Below, in pieces: positions 15,430-23,480 of a DNA stretch of 35,589 nucleotides. The DNA is taken from contig NZ_JAELXW010000112.1 in assembly GCF_016428645.1 (NCBI RefSeq), positions 1-35,589 on the forward strand, given 5' to 3'. The notes under the pieces were generated by a model. It saw only the letters and a list, made by a program, of their open reading frames with translations. It had not been told where the DNA came from and did no database searches. The stretch comes from Glycomyces salinus (GTDB lineage: Bacteria > Actinomycetota > Actinomycetes > Mycobacteriales > Micromonosporaceae). Positions within the stretch are counted from its first letter, which is position 1. Every line of letters starts with the position of its first letter. Position numbers and translations under genes: made by a program.

Positions 15430-16833
15430 ATGGACACCCTAGTCGACAGCCTCCGCGGCGCGCTCGGCGATGTGACGCTGATGACGGACCCGGCCGCCAC
15501 GGAGACGTACCGCCGGGACCGCGCCCTGGACCCCGGCGCGGGCGTGCCGCTCGCGGTCGTCCTCCCCGAGACCACCGCGCACGTCCAGACCGTCATGCGG
15601 TGGGCCACCGAGCACGGCGTCCCCGTGACGCCGCGCGGCGCGGGAACGGGGCTGTCCGGTGGCGCGACCGCCGTCGAGAACGGCATCGTGCTGAGCACCG
15701 AGCGCATGCGCGCCATCCAGGTGGACGAGGCGACCCGAATGGCGACCGTCCAGCCCGGACTCTTCAACTCAGAAGTCAAGGCGGCGGCCGCCGAGCGCGG
15801 GCTCTGGTATCCGCCGGACCCGGCCTCGTTCGACATCTGCACCATCGGAGGCAACGCCGCCACCAACGCCGGCGGACTCTGCTGCGTGAAGTACGGGGTC
15901 ACCACCGACTACGTCCTCGGCGCGGAAGTCGTCCTCGCCGACGGCCGCGCCGTCCGGGTCGGCGGCCCGCGCCTCAAGGACGTCGCCGGGCTGTCCATGC
16001 TCAAACTGTTCGTGGGCAGCGAGGGAACCCTCGGGATCATCACCGAGCTCACGCTCCGGCTGCTCCCCAGCCCGCCCCCGCCGCGAACCGTCGTGGGATG
16101 GTTCGACGGCACCGAGAGCGCCGCGGCGGCCGTGCTGGAGATCGCCTCGCGCATCCGCCCCTCGATGCTCGAGTACATGGACCGCACGTCGGTCAACGCG
16201 GTCGAGGACGTCCTCGGCATGGGACTGCACCGCGACGCCGCGGCCCTGGTCGTGGCGCGGTCCGACGATCAGCACCCCGACGGGGCCGAGGTCGCGATCA
16301 TGCTCGAAGCGCTCGAGAGGCACGGCGCGCGCGAGTGGTTCGAGGCCGCCGACGCCGAAGCGGGCGAACGGTTCGCGCACGCGCGCCGCATCGCCATCCC
16401 CGCGGTCGAGAAGCTCGGACCCCTCCTGCTCGAAGACGTCGGCGTGTCCATTCCCCGCTTCGGGGAACTGGTCGCGGGCGTCGAGCAGATCGCCCGGGCC
16501 CGCGACGTCACCGTCGCGTTCATAGCGCACGCCGGGGACGGCAACACCCACCCGCTGATCGTCTACGACCCCGAGGACGCCGACCTGACCGAGCGCGCGT
16601 ACCTGGCGTACGGCGGGATCATGGACCTCGCCATCGGCCTGGGCGGCACGATCACCGGCGAGCACGGCGTCGGGCGCCTGAAGCGCCCGTGGCTCGCCGA
16701 GCAGATCGGCGAGGACCTGCTCGAGGTCTCCCAGCGCATCAAACGGGCCCTGGACCCGGACGGGATTCTCAACCCGGGAACGATATTCGCGGCCCCCGGA
16801 GCCGCATCTACGAAACGAGGACGAACACGATGA
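15430..16833 (+). CDS. glcD: FAD-linked oxidase, glycolate oxidase subunit GlcD type
   Basis: This 467-residue protein would oxidise glycolate (or D-lactate) to the 2-oxo acid. The N-terminal FAD_binding_4 domain shows [30 protein letters not shown] and [12 protein letters not shown]. The C-terminal FAD-oxidase_C domain shows HAGDGNTHP and the ending [13 protein letters not shown]...[16 protein letters not shown] 15430 gives the normal family start; a GTG at 15373 would add 19 residues across the operator. GlcE and GlcF partners are absent, so it is either a stand-alone D-lactate/glycolate dehydrogenase or uses partners elsewhere. The stop overlaps the malate synthase ATG, which implies that the product feeds glyoxylate to it. 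Confidence 0.85.
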   Translation: MDTLVDSLRGALGDVTLMTDPAATETYRRDRALDPGAGVPLAVVLPETTAHVQTVMRWATEHGVPVTPRGAGTGLSGGATAVENGIVLSTERMRAIQVDEATRMATVQPGLFNSEVKAAAAERGLWYPPDPASFDICTIGGNAATNAGGLCCVKYGVTTDYVLGAEVVLADGRAVRVGGPRLKDVAGLSMLKLFVGSEGTLGIITELTLRLLPSPPPPRTVVGWFDGTESAAAAVLEIASRIRPSMLEYMDRTSVNAVEDVLGMGLHRDAAALVVARSDDQHPDGAEVAIMLEALERHGAREWFEAADAEAGERFAHARRIAIPAVEKLGPLLLEDVGVSIPRFGELVAGVEQIARARDVTVAFIAHAGDGNTHPLIVYDPEDADLTERAYLAYGGIMDLAIGLGGTITGEHGVGRLKRPWLAEQIGEDLLEVSQRIKRALDPDGILNPGTIFAAPGAASTKRGRTR

Positions 16834-18995
16834 CCTACATCGATGTCGGAGGACTCTCGGTGGATCGAGTGCTGCACTCGTTCGTCGAGGAGGAGCTGCT
16901 GCCCGCCGCGGGGGTCGACCCGCGCGAGTTCTGGGAAGGCTTCTCGCGGATAGTGGAGGACTTCGGCCCCCGCAACCGGGAGCTGCTGGCCGAGCGCGAC
17001 CGGCTCCAGGCGGCCGTCGACGCCTGGCACGGCGCCCACCCGGCGCCGTTCGACGCGGGGGAGTACCGCCGCTTCCTCGAGTCGATCGGCTACCTGCTGC
17101 CCGAGCCCGCCGAGGTCGCCGTCACCACCGAAGGCGTGGACGACGAGGTCGCCCACCTGGCGGGCCCGCAGCTGGTCGTCCCGGTCTCCAACGCGCGCTA
17201 CGCGCTCAACGCGGCCAACGCGCGCTGGGGTTCGCTCTACGACGCGCTGTACGGCACCGACGCGCTCCCCGGTGCGCCCGAGCCGGGCGGATACGACGCC
17301 GCCCGCGGGGCCCAGGTCGTCGAGTACGTGAAGACCTTCCTGGACGAGGCGGTCCCGCTCTCAGGCGGGACGCACACCGAAGCCGTGTCCTATGCGGTGG
17401 TCGACGGTCACCTGGTGGCGACCCTGGACAGCGGGGAGCGGGCCGGGCTGGCCGACCCCGCCCAGTTCGTCGGCTTCCGCGGCGATCCGCACCGGCCCGA
17501 GAGCGCGCTGCTGCGCCACCACGGCCTCCACATCGAGCTCCAGATCGATCGAGCGAGCGAGGTCGGCGCCAACGACCCCGCGGGCATCTCGAACGTCCTC
17601 CTAGAAGCGGCTCTCACCGCGATCGTCGACTTCGAGGACTCCGTCGCCGCCGTGGACGCGGAGGACAAGACCGCCGCGTACCGCAACTGGCTCGGCCTCA
17701 ACCGCGGCGACCTCCAGGAGCGCTTCGAAAAGAACGGCCGCACTCTCGTCCGGGACCTGGCCGACGACCGCCGCTTCACCGCGCCCGACGGCGGCGAGGT
17801 CGCGGTGCCCGGTCGCGCCCTGCTCTTCGTGCGGAACGTCGGGCACCTGATGACCACCGACGCCGTCGTCGACGCGAACGGGACCGAGATCGGCGAGGGG
17901 ATCATGGACGCCGTCCTCACCACGCTCGCCGCGCTCCCCGGCAGGGCCGCGTCGAACCCCCGCCGCAACGGCGGACACGGCGCCGTCTACATCGTCAAAC
18001 CGAAGATGCACGGCCCGGACGAGGTCGCTTTCACCGTCGACCTGTTCTCGCGGGTCGAATCGCTGTTGCGGCTGCCCGCCAACACCGTCAAGCTCGGCCT
18101 GATGGACGAGGAGCGGCGGACGACGCTGAACCTCAAAGCCTGCATCGCGCAGGCCCGAGAGCGCATCGTCTTCATCAACACCGGGTTCCTCGACCGGTCG
18201 GGCGACGAGATCCACACCTCCATCGAAGCCGGCGCGTTCGTCCGCAAGGCCGACATGAAGCATCAGCCCTGGATGACCGCCTACGAGGACCAGAACGTCG
18301 ACATCGGACTCGAGGTCGGCCTGCCCGGGCACGGGCAGATCGGCAAGGGCATGTGGGCGATGCCCGACCTGATGGCCGCGATGCTCGAACAGAAGATCGG
18401 GCACCCCCGGTCGGGAGCGGACACGGCGTGGGTGCCGTCGCCGACCGCCGCCACCCTGCACGCGCTCCACTACCACCGAGTCGACGTCGCCGCGCGGCAG
18501 CGGGAGCTCCGCGGCCGGCGGCGCGGAACGGTCGACGACCTGCTGCGGATCGCGATCGTCGACAAGCCGGAATGGACCGAGGCCGAGCGCCGGGAAGAAC
18601 TCGACAACAACGTCCAGTCCCTGCTCGGATACGTCGTGCGCTGGGTCGAGCACGGCGTCGGCTGCTCGAAGGTGCCCGACATCCACGATGTCGGACTGAT
18701 GGAGGACCGTGCCACGCTGCGCATCTCCAGCCAGCTCCTGGCGAACTGGCTGCGCCACGGCGTCGTGACCCCCTCGCAGGTCCACGAGAGCCTCCGCAGG
18801 ATGGCCCGGGTCGTGGACGAGCAGAACAGCTCTGACCCCGAATACCGGCCGATGAGCGCCGACTTCGACGCGAGCATCGCGTTCCAGTCCGCCGTGGAGC
18901 TCGTGTTCGACGGCGCCCGGCAGCCCAACGGATACACCGAGCCGATCCTTCACCGGCGCCGCCGTGAAGCGAAGTCAGCGGTCCGCACGGCCTGA
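16830..18995 (+). CDS. glcB: Malate synthase G
   Basis: This 721-residue enzyme condenses glyoxylate with acetyl-CoA to malate. The length matches the G isoform (E. coli GlcB is 723 residues) and not the ~530-residue A form. Conserved stretches are [68 protein letters not shown] and [24 protein letters not shown]. Cys612 and Asp626 correspond by spacing to Cys617 and the catalytic Asp631 of the E. coli enzyme. The ATG at 16830 overlaps the GlcD stop (ATGA), so the two are translationally coupled. It is under likely IclR control from the shared promoter. Confidence 0.96.
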   Translation: MTYIDVGGLSVDRVLHSFVEEELLPAAGVDPREFWEGFSRIVEDFGPRNRELLAERDRLQAAVDAWHGAHPAPFDAGEYRRFLESIGYLLPEPAEVAVTTEGVDDEVAHLAGPQLVVPVSNARYALNAANARWGSLYDALYGTDALPGAPEPGGYDAARGAQVVEYVKTFLDEAVPLSGGTHTEAVSYAVVDGHLVATLDSGERAGLADPAQFVGFRGDPHRPESALLRHHGLHIELQIDRASEVGANDPAGISNVLLEAALTAIVDFEDSVAAVDAEDKTAAYRNWLGLNRGDLQERFEKNGRTLVRDLADDRRFTAPDGGEVAVPGRALLFVRNVGHLMTTDAVVDANGTEIGEGIMDAVLTTLAALPGRAASNPRRNGGHGAVYIVKPKMHGPDEVAFTVDLFSRVESLLRLPANTVKLGLMDEERRTTLNLKACIAQARERIVFINTGFLDRSGDEIHTSIEAGAFVRKADMKHQPWMTAYEDQNVDIGLEVGLPGHGQIGKGMWAMPDLMAAMLEQKIGHPRSGADTAWVPSPTAATLHALHYHRVDVAARQRELRGRRRGTVDDLLRIAIVDKPEWTEAERREELDNNVQSLLGYVVRWVEHGVGCSKVPDIHDVGLMEDRATLRISSQLLANWLRHGVVTPSQVHESLRRMARVVDEQNSSDPEYRPMSADFDASIAFQSAVELVFDGARQPNGYTEPILHRRRREAKSAVRTA

Positions 18996-19024
18996 GGCCG
19001 ACCCCAGCCGAACGAGGAGATCAG

Positions 19025-19441
19025 ATGTCGCAATTCGTCGAAACGGCCGCGGTGAGTCACGCGGCGGCACAGCGGCTGGTGGCGGCCGCCGTCGCGGAGG
19101 GAGCGAGCCGCGGGATCGCGGTGGCCGCGGCCGTCGTCGATCCGGCCATGGCGCTCGTCGCCTACCTTCGCGCCGACGGCACCACGCCGCACAGCGCCGA
19201 GACGAGTAGGCGGAAGGCGAACACCTCCGCCTCCACCCGGAAGCCGACCGGATGGATGCAGGGGGACTTCGCGCTCGCCCTGCCGCTCGGGACCGGGAAC
19301 CTCGTGACGAACATCCGCGGAGGCCACCCGCTGGTGGCCGAGGGGAAGAACATCGGAGGACTCGGCGTCGCCGGAGGCGCCCCCGACCAGGACGCGGAGA
19401 TCGCCGAGGCCGCGCTCGCCCGGGAGGGCTTCGAATGCTGA
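19025..19441 (+). CDS. glcG: GlcG/HbpS-family protein
   Basis: This is a 138-residue Haem_degrading (GlcG/HbpS, formerly DUF336) family protein. Characteristic segments are [39 protein letters not shown] and [33 protein letters not shown]. No export signal is present, unlike secreted HbpS. GAGGAG (19014-19019) precedes the ATG by 5 bases. GlcG is encoded beside glycolate genes in many bacteria, but its biochemical role is not settled. Its place between malate synthase and the enolase-superfamily gene in the same direction argues for a role in the same C2/C3 acid pathway. Confidence 0.8.
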   Translation: MSQFVETAAVSHAAAQRLVAAAVAEGASRGIAVAAAVVDPAMALVAYLRADGTTPHSAETSRRKANTSASTRKPTGWMQGDFALALPLGTGNLVTNIRGGHPLVAEGKNIGGLGVAGGAPDQDAEIAEAALAREGFEC

Positions 19442-19472
19442 CCGCCGAGCCCCCGAACCCAGGAGACGCCGA

Positions 19473-20711
19473 ATGACCATCGACAAGGCCGAGGTCATCC
19501 TGACCAGCCCCGACCGCAACTTCGTCACGCTCAAGATCACGACCGCCGACGGCCTCACCGGACTCGGGGACGCGACGCTGAACGGCCGCGAGCGCGCCGT
19601 GGTGAGCTACCTCGCCGACCACGTGGTGCCGCTGCTGCTCGGCCGGGACGAGTCCCGCATCGAGGACACCTGGCAGTTCCTGTACCGCGGCGCCTACTGG
19701 CGGCGCGGACCGGTGACGATGGCCGCGATCGCCGCGGTCGACATGGCGCTGTGGGACATCAAGGGCAAGAGGGCCGGCATGCCGGTGTACCAGCTGCTCG
19801 GAGGCGCCTCCCGCACCGGGCTGCTCGCCTACGGGCACGCCTCGGGCAAGGACCTGCCCGAGCTGTTCGACTCGGTGCGCGACCACCAGGAGCAGGGCTA
19901 CCGCGCCATCCGGATCCAGACGGGCGTGCCCGGCCTCAAGGCCGTCTACGGGATCGCGTCGCAGGCGTCGGACGCCTTCGGCGGCGAGGCCCGCTACGAC
20001 CACGAACCCGCCCGACGCGGTTCCCTTCCCATGGAGGAGGACTGGGACACCCGCTCGTACCTGCGCCACCTCCCCGGGGTCTTCGAAGCGGTGCGAAACG
20101 AGTTCGGGCCGGAGCTGCCGCTGCTCCACGACGGGCACCACCGGATGACGCCGATCGAGGCCGCGAAGCTCGGCAAGGCGCTCGAACCGTACGACCTGTT
20201 CTGGCTGGAGGACTGCACCCCGGCGGAGAATCAGGAGGCGCTGCGGCTGGTGCGCCGGCACACCACCACGCCCCTGGCGATCGGGGAGATACTCAATACG
20301 GTGTGGGACTTCAAGGACCTCATCCGCGAGCAGCTCATCGACTACGTCCGCGGCGCCGTCACGCACATGGGCGGCATCTCGGCGCTGAAGAAGACCCTCG
20401 ACTATGCGGCGATGTTCCAGATCAAGTCGGGCATGCACGGGCCGACCGACATCTCCCCGGTCGGGATGGCCGCGGCGATGCACCTGGGGCTCGCGATCCA
20501 CAATTTCGGCATCCAGGAGTACATGCGGCACGGCGCGAAGACCGACAGCGTGTTCCGCCAGTCGTTCACCTGGGAGAACGGGATGCTGCACCCCGGCGAC
20601 GAGCCGGGGCTGGGCGTCGAGCTCGATGTCGACGAGGCCGGGAAGTACCCCTACGAGCAGGCGTACCTGCCCTACAACCGCTTGGCCGACGGAACGGTGC
20701 ACGACTGGTGA
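19473..20711 (+). CDS. D-mannonate dehydratase-like enolase-superfamily enzyme (ManD/RspA group)
   Basis: This 412-residue mandelate-racemase/muconate-lactonizing superfamily member would dehydrate a sugar acid to a 2-keto-3-deoxy acid. The ManD residues line up: Arg147 and Tyr159, then with a 10-residue shift Asp220 and His222 (HDGHHRMTP), Glu246 (WLED) and Glu272 (IGE). The family signature [14 protein letters not shown] follows. Pro324 sits where, as I recall, efficient enzymes have Ala314 (NaManD numbering) and low-efficiency RspA-type ones have Pro. A substrate other than mannonate, or weak activity, is therefore possible. It lies 31 bases after glcG and overlaps the start of a glycerate kinase remnant. 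Confidence 0.84.
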   Translation: MTIDKAEVILTSPDRNFVTLKITTADGLTGLGDATLNGRERAVVSYLADHVVPLLLGRDESRIEDTWQFLYRGAYWRRGPVTMAAIAAVDMALWDIKGKRAGMPVYQLLGGASRTGLLAYGHASGKDLPELFDSVRDHQEQGYRAIRIQTGVPGLKAVYGIASQASDAFGGEARYDHEPARRGSLPMEEDWDTRSYLRHLPGVFEAVRNEFGPELPLLHDGHHRMTPIEAAKLGKALEPYDLFWLEDCTPAENQEALRLVRRHTTTPLAIGEILNTVWDFKDLIREQLIDYVRGAVTHMGGISALKKTLDYAAMFQIKSGMHGPTDISPVGMAAAMHLGLAIHNFGIQEYMRHGAKTDSVFRQSFTWENGMLHPGDEPGLGVELDVDEAGKYPYEQAYLPYNRLADGTVHDW

Positions 20712-20817
20712 CCGAGCCGCTCGGGCCACTGGCGGTGGTCATCGCCCCGACAGCTTCAAAGGGGCGATGACCGCCGACGAGGCGGCGCGGGCGATCGAGA
20801 TCGGCCGGCGCGTCCGC
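20708..20817 (+). pseudogene. Frameshifted N-terminal stub of a glycerate kinase gene
   Basis: A GTG at 20708, overlapping the stop of the preceding gene, opens a frame that encodes [14 protein letters not shown] and then runs to a stop at 20770. If one base is added after that point, the next frame continues as DSFKGAMTADEAARAIEIGRRV. Joined, this is the start of a class II glycerate kinase (family pattern VIAPDSFKG-x(2)-A-x-E-x-A-x-AI). Homology ends at about 20817, and roughly 90% of the gene is gone, replaced by the upstream region of the next locus. The intact gene would have been the last of the glyoxylate operon, consistent with C3 acid metabolism there. Confidence 0.75.
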
Positions 20818-20895
20818 CGGCTCCGCCCGACCCGGCTCGGCGGATCGGTCGTCGCCGATATCCTCCACGGTCTGTACTCGCACGGCGTGAGGGCC

Positions 20896-20914
20896 TACAA
20901 TGTGATGGTTCACA
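20896..20914 (+). promoter_or_regulatory. Promoter -10 box and operator of the ricin-GH43 gene
   Basis: TACAAT (20896-20901) runs into the inverted repeat TGTGA-TGGT-TCACA (20901-20914). The same repeat, with a slightly longer arm and centre TCGT, stands at 33678-33693 in front of the second secreted enzyme. The -35 is weak (TGTACT-like). The format is that of LacI-family operators. The cognate regulator is not evident among genes here. Confidence 0.65.
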
Positions 20915-21000
20915 GTTTTATATATGTAGATTTATGAACACTTTTGTGGCGCGTCCGTGCCCACGCTCGCGCCCCCTCACCGCACGATTGGGAGTTCCCT

Positions 21001-22479
21001 ATGCGTTCTCGAATCCGTCGGCGCCTCTCGGTCCTGGCCGTCGCGGCGGCCCTCGCCATGGCCGGCGTCTTCCTCATCGCCCCGCAGGCCCAGGCCGCCG
21101 TCGACACGAACACCTGGTACACGATCGAAGCCCGGCACTCCGGTCTTGTCATGGACATCGCGAATGCCTCGACCGAACCGGGCGCGGGGCTGACCCAGTA
21201 CACCGACTCGGGCGGCACCAACCAGCAGTTCCGCTTCATCGACGCCGGCGGCGGCTACTACCGCATCCAGGCCCGCCACTCCGGGCTCGTCCTCGACGTG
21301 TCCGGATGGAGCTCGGCCAACGGCGCCGACATCATCCAATGGGACGACCAGAACGCCACGAACCAGCAGTGGGAGCTGACGGAGAACGCCGACGGCTACC
21401 ACTCGATCGTCAGCCGCTCCTCGGGCAAGGCCCTCGACGTCTGGGAGCGCTCGACCGAACCGGGCGCGCGAGTGTCCCAGTACACGCCGACCGGCTCGGC
21501 CAACCAGCAGTGGCGCCTCGTCCCGGCCGACGAGGAGCCGTCCGACCCCGGCGACCCCTACGGCTACCTGTTCGCCTACATGAAGGGCGAAGGGAGCTCC
21601 AACGGCGAGCAGGTGTACTACGCCCTGAGCCGCGGCGACAACCCGCTCGCCTACGACTCGCTCAACAACGGTCAGCCCGTCGCCACCTCCAATGTGGGGG
21701 AGGAGGGCGCCCGCGATCCGTTCATCGTTCGGCACCCGGACACCGGCCGCTACTACATGATCGCCACCGACCTGCGGATCTACGGCAACGGCGACTGGAA
21801 CCGCGCGTCGCGGTACGGCAGCCGCTCCCTGGTCGTGTGGGAGTCGAGCGACCTGGTCAACTGGACCTCCTCGCGCCTGGAGCAGGTCTCGCCGCCGGCG
21901 GCTGGCAACACCTGGGCCCCCGAGACGTACTGGGACCCGGAGCAGAACGCGTTCGTCGTCTACTGGGCCTCGAAGCTGTACTCCACCCCGGACCACTCGG
22001 ACGACACCTACCACCGCATGATGTACGCGACCACGACCGACTTCCGCGACTTCAGCGAGCCGCAGGTCTGGGTCGACAAGGGATACTCCACGATCGACTC
22101 GACGGTGATCGAGGACGACGGCACGTACTACCGCTACACCAAGGACGAGCGCAGCGGCGGCTCGTGCGGCAAGTTCATCCTCGCAGAGACCTCGACGAGC
22201 CTGACGGACACCGACTGGTCCTTCCAGCGCGACTGCATCGGCCAGGGCACCATCGACCAGGGCGAGGGGCCGCTCGTGTTCAAGTCGAACACGGAGGAGA
22301 AGTGGTACATGTTCGTCGACGAGTACGGCGGCCGCGGCTACATCCCGTTCGAGACGACCGACCTCGCCGGGGGCCAGTGGACGCCCTCGTCGAACTACAG
22401 CCTGCCGGGGCGGCCGAGGCACGGCATGATCCTGCCGCTGACCGCGGAGCAGTACCAGACGCTCCAGGACGCCTTCTAG
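21001..22479 (+). CDS. Secreted ricin-type lectin plus GH43-like glycoside hydrolase
   Basis: This 492-residue exported enzyme has a Sec signal (RIRRRLSVLAVAAALAMAG...APQAQA, cleavage near residue 32). A ricin B-type lectin/CBM13 trefoil follows (about 36-175) with three QxF/QxW repeats (TNQQFRF, TNQQWEL, ANQQWRL). A five-bladed GH43-like propeller (about 187-490) starts YGYLFAYMKGEG. Conserved points are GARDPFIVRHPDTGRYYMIATDL, WAPETYWDPEQNAFVVYWAS and the late EGPLVFKS. I cannot assign a subfamily; arabinosidase, xylosidase or galactanase activity are possible. ATG 21001 has GGGAG six bases upstream. A leader of about 80 bases separates it from the operator. Transcription ends at the hairpin at 22492-22524. 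Confidence 0.83.
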   Translation: MRSRIRRRLSVLAVAAALAMAGVFLIAPQAQAAVDTNTWYTIEARHSGLVMDIANASTEPGAGLTQYTDSGGTNQQFRFIDAGGGYYRIQARHSGLVLDVSGWSSANGADIIQWDDQNATNQQWELTENADGYHSIVSRSSGKALDVWERSTEPGARVSQYTPTGSANQQWRLVPADEEPSDPGDPYGYLFAYMKGEGSSNGEQVYYALSRGDNPLAYDSLNNGQPVATSNVGEEGARDPFIVRHPDTGRYYMIATDLRIYGNGDWNRASRYGSRSLVVWESSDLVNWTSSRLEQVSPPAAGNTWAPETYWDPEQNAFVVYWASKLYSTPDHSDDTYHRMMYATTTDFRDFSEPQVWVDKGYSTIDSTVIEDDGTYYRYTKDERSGGSCGKFILAETSTSLTDTDWSFQRDCIGQGTIDQGEGPLVFKSNTEEKWYMFVDEYGGRGYIPFETTDLAGGQWTPSSNYSLPGRPRHGMILPLTAEQYQTLQDAF

Positions 22480-22491
22480 AACACGGTCCCA

Positions 22492-22524
22492 AGCCGATCG
22501 CGGGGCCGAGCCCCGCGATCGGCT
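22492..22524. terminator. Bidirectional terminator hairpin, 15-bp stem
   Basis: The arms 22492-22506 and 22510-22524 are perfect complements around a 3-base loop. It lies between the convergent ricin-GH43 and AraC genes and overlaps the AraC stop codon. Confidence 0.8.
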
Positions 22525-23425
22525 AGGTCCCCGACTGGCGGGCCCGGTACGCGGTCGGGGCCATGCCGTGGACGCTGGTGAACTGGCGGGAGAAGTACAT
22601 CGGGTCGTCGTACCCGGCCTCGCGGGCTACCGCGGCGATCGGCAGGTCGGTCCCGTCGAGGAGCTCGCGGGCGCGCGTCATGCGCAACTGCACCTGGAAC
22701 TGGAGCGGGGTGACGCCGAGCCGCTCGCGGAACAGCGCGTTCAGCTGCGAAGGGCTCAGCCCGACCATCGATGCGAGCGCGGTGACCGAGGTGCGCCGAG
22801 GCGCCGTGGCCCGCAGATGCTCGGCGGCACGCTCGAGCGGGCTCATTCCGGCCCCGGGACCGCGGCGTCCGGTCGCGATCACGTGCGTGAGCGCGTGCCA
22901 GGCCGCACCCGCGGCCCGAATGAACGCCGAGGTGGTCAGCCCGGAGTCGAGCGCGTCGATGACCTGCGAGACCAGGCTCGCCGCCGGAGCCGGGTCCCGC
23001 AGGTGCGTGACCGGGCCGCCGGCCGCCGAATGCGCGGTCCGCACCAGGTCGGCCGCGTCGGACCCGGTGAAGTGGAACCACCACAGCGTCCACGGATCGT
23101 CCCGGGAGGCGCCGTAGGCGTGGGCGCGGTCGGCGGGAAGCAGGACGGTGCCGCCGCGCGAGACGCTGAACCGGAAGTCCTCGCTCCGGCACCAGCCCGC
23201 GCCGTCGGTGCAGACCAAGAGGATGTGCTCGCCCGCGCCCCGAGGGCGCGTGCGCCCGTGCCGGGCCGCGTGCGGAAAGAACCCGGCATCGGTGACCAGC
23301 ATCTTCCCGGTCAGCGGATGGCGCAGCGCCTCGGCGACCACGGTCCGCGGGACCACGAGCATCCGCTGCCCGGCGAACCCGTCCCGGATCGTGCCCAAGT
23401 CGTCATTGGCCGTTGTTTCGTCCAT
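22523..23425 (-). CDS. AraC-family transcriptional regulator
   Basis: This 300-residue regulator has an N-terminal cupin-like AraC ligand domain (about 40-150: HILLVCTDGAGWC, GGTVLLPADRAHAYGA, WTLWWFHFTG). The C-terminal double HTH (about 205-298) has TSVTALASMVGLSPSQLNALFRERLGVTPLQFQ and IAAVAREAGYDDPMYFSRQF. ATG 23425 fits the family length; the longer frame to 23578 runs into the neighbouring gene. It is divergent from the DUF5107-GH35-ABC operon, only 55 bases away, and is probably its sugar-responsive activator. The effector is not visible from the sequence. Confidence 0.85.
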   Translation of the reverse strand: MDETTANDDLGTIRDGFAGQRMLVVPRTVVAEALRHPLTGKMLVTDAGFFPHAARHGRTRPRGAGEHILLVCTDGAGWCRSEDFRFSVSRGGTVLLPADRAHAYGASRDDPWTLWWFHFTGSDAADLVRTAHSAAGGPVTHLRDPAPAASLVSQVIDALDSGLTTSAFIRAAGAAWHALTHVIATGRRGPGAGMSPLERAAEHLRATAPRRTSVTALASMVGLSPSQLNALFRERLGVTPLQFQVQLRMTRARELLDGTDLPIAAVAREAGYDDPMYFSRQFTSVHGMAPTAYRARQSGT

Positions 23426-23432
23426 GGACACC

Positions 23433-23474
23433 AGTGAAATGACCATCGACTGCCATGTCAAGCGCCCATAGAGT
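23433..23474. promoter_or_regulatory. Overlapping divergent promoters, both apparently leaderless
   Basis: Rightward: TCGACT (23446-23451), 17 bases, TAGAGT (23469-23474), then ATG 23481 six bases later. Leftward: TTGACA (23461-23456), 17 bases, TTCACT (23438-23433), then ATG 23425 seven bases later. The two -35 boxes interleave, so polymerases would compete and an AraC protein bound here would affect both. Confidence 0.45.
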
Positions 23475-23480
23475 CGAATC

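Noticed and set aside
15600..16829. Long Arg-rich extension in front of malate synthase
   Set aside because: It is the shifted reading of glcD. Malate synthase length and the ATGA overlap place its start at 16830.
20712..21000. Insertion sequence as cause of the glycerate kinase truncation
   Set aside because: No transposase fragment, terminal inverted repeat or target duplication is visible near the break.
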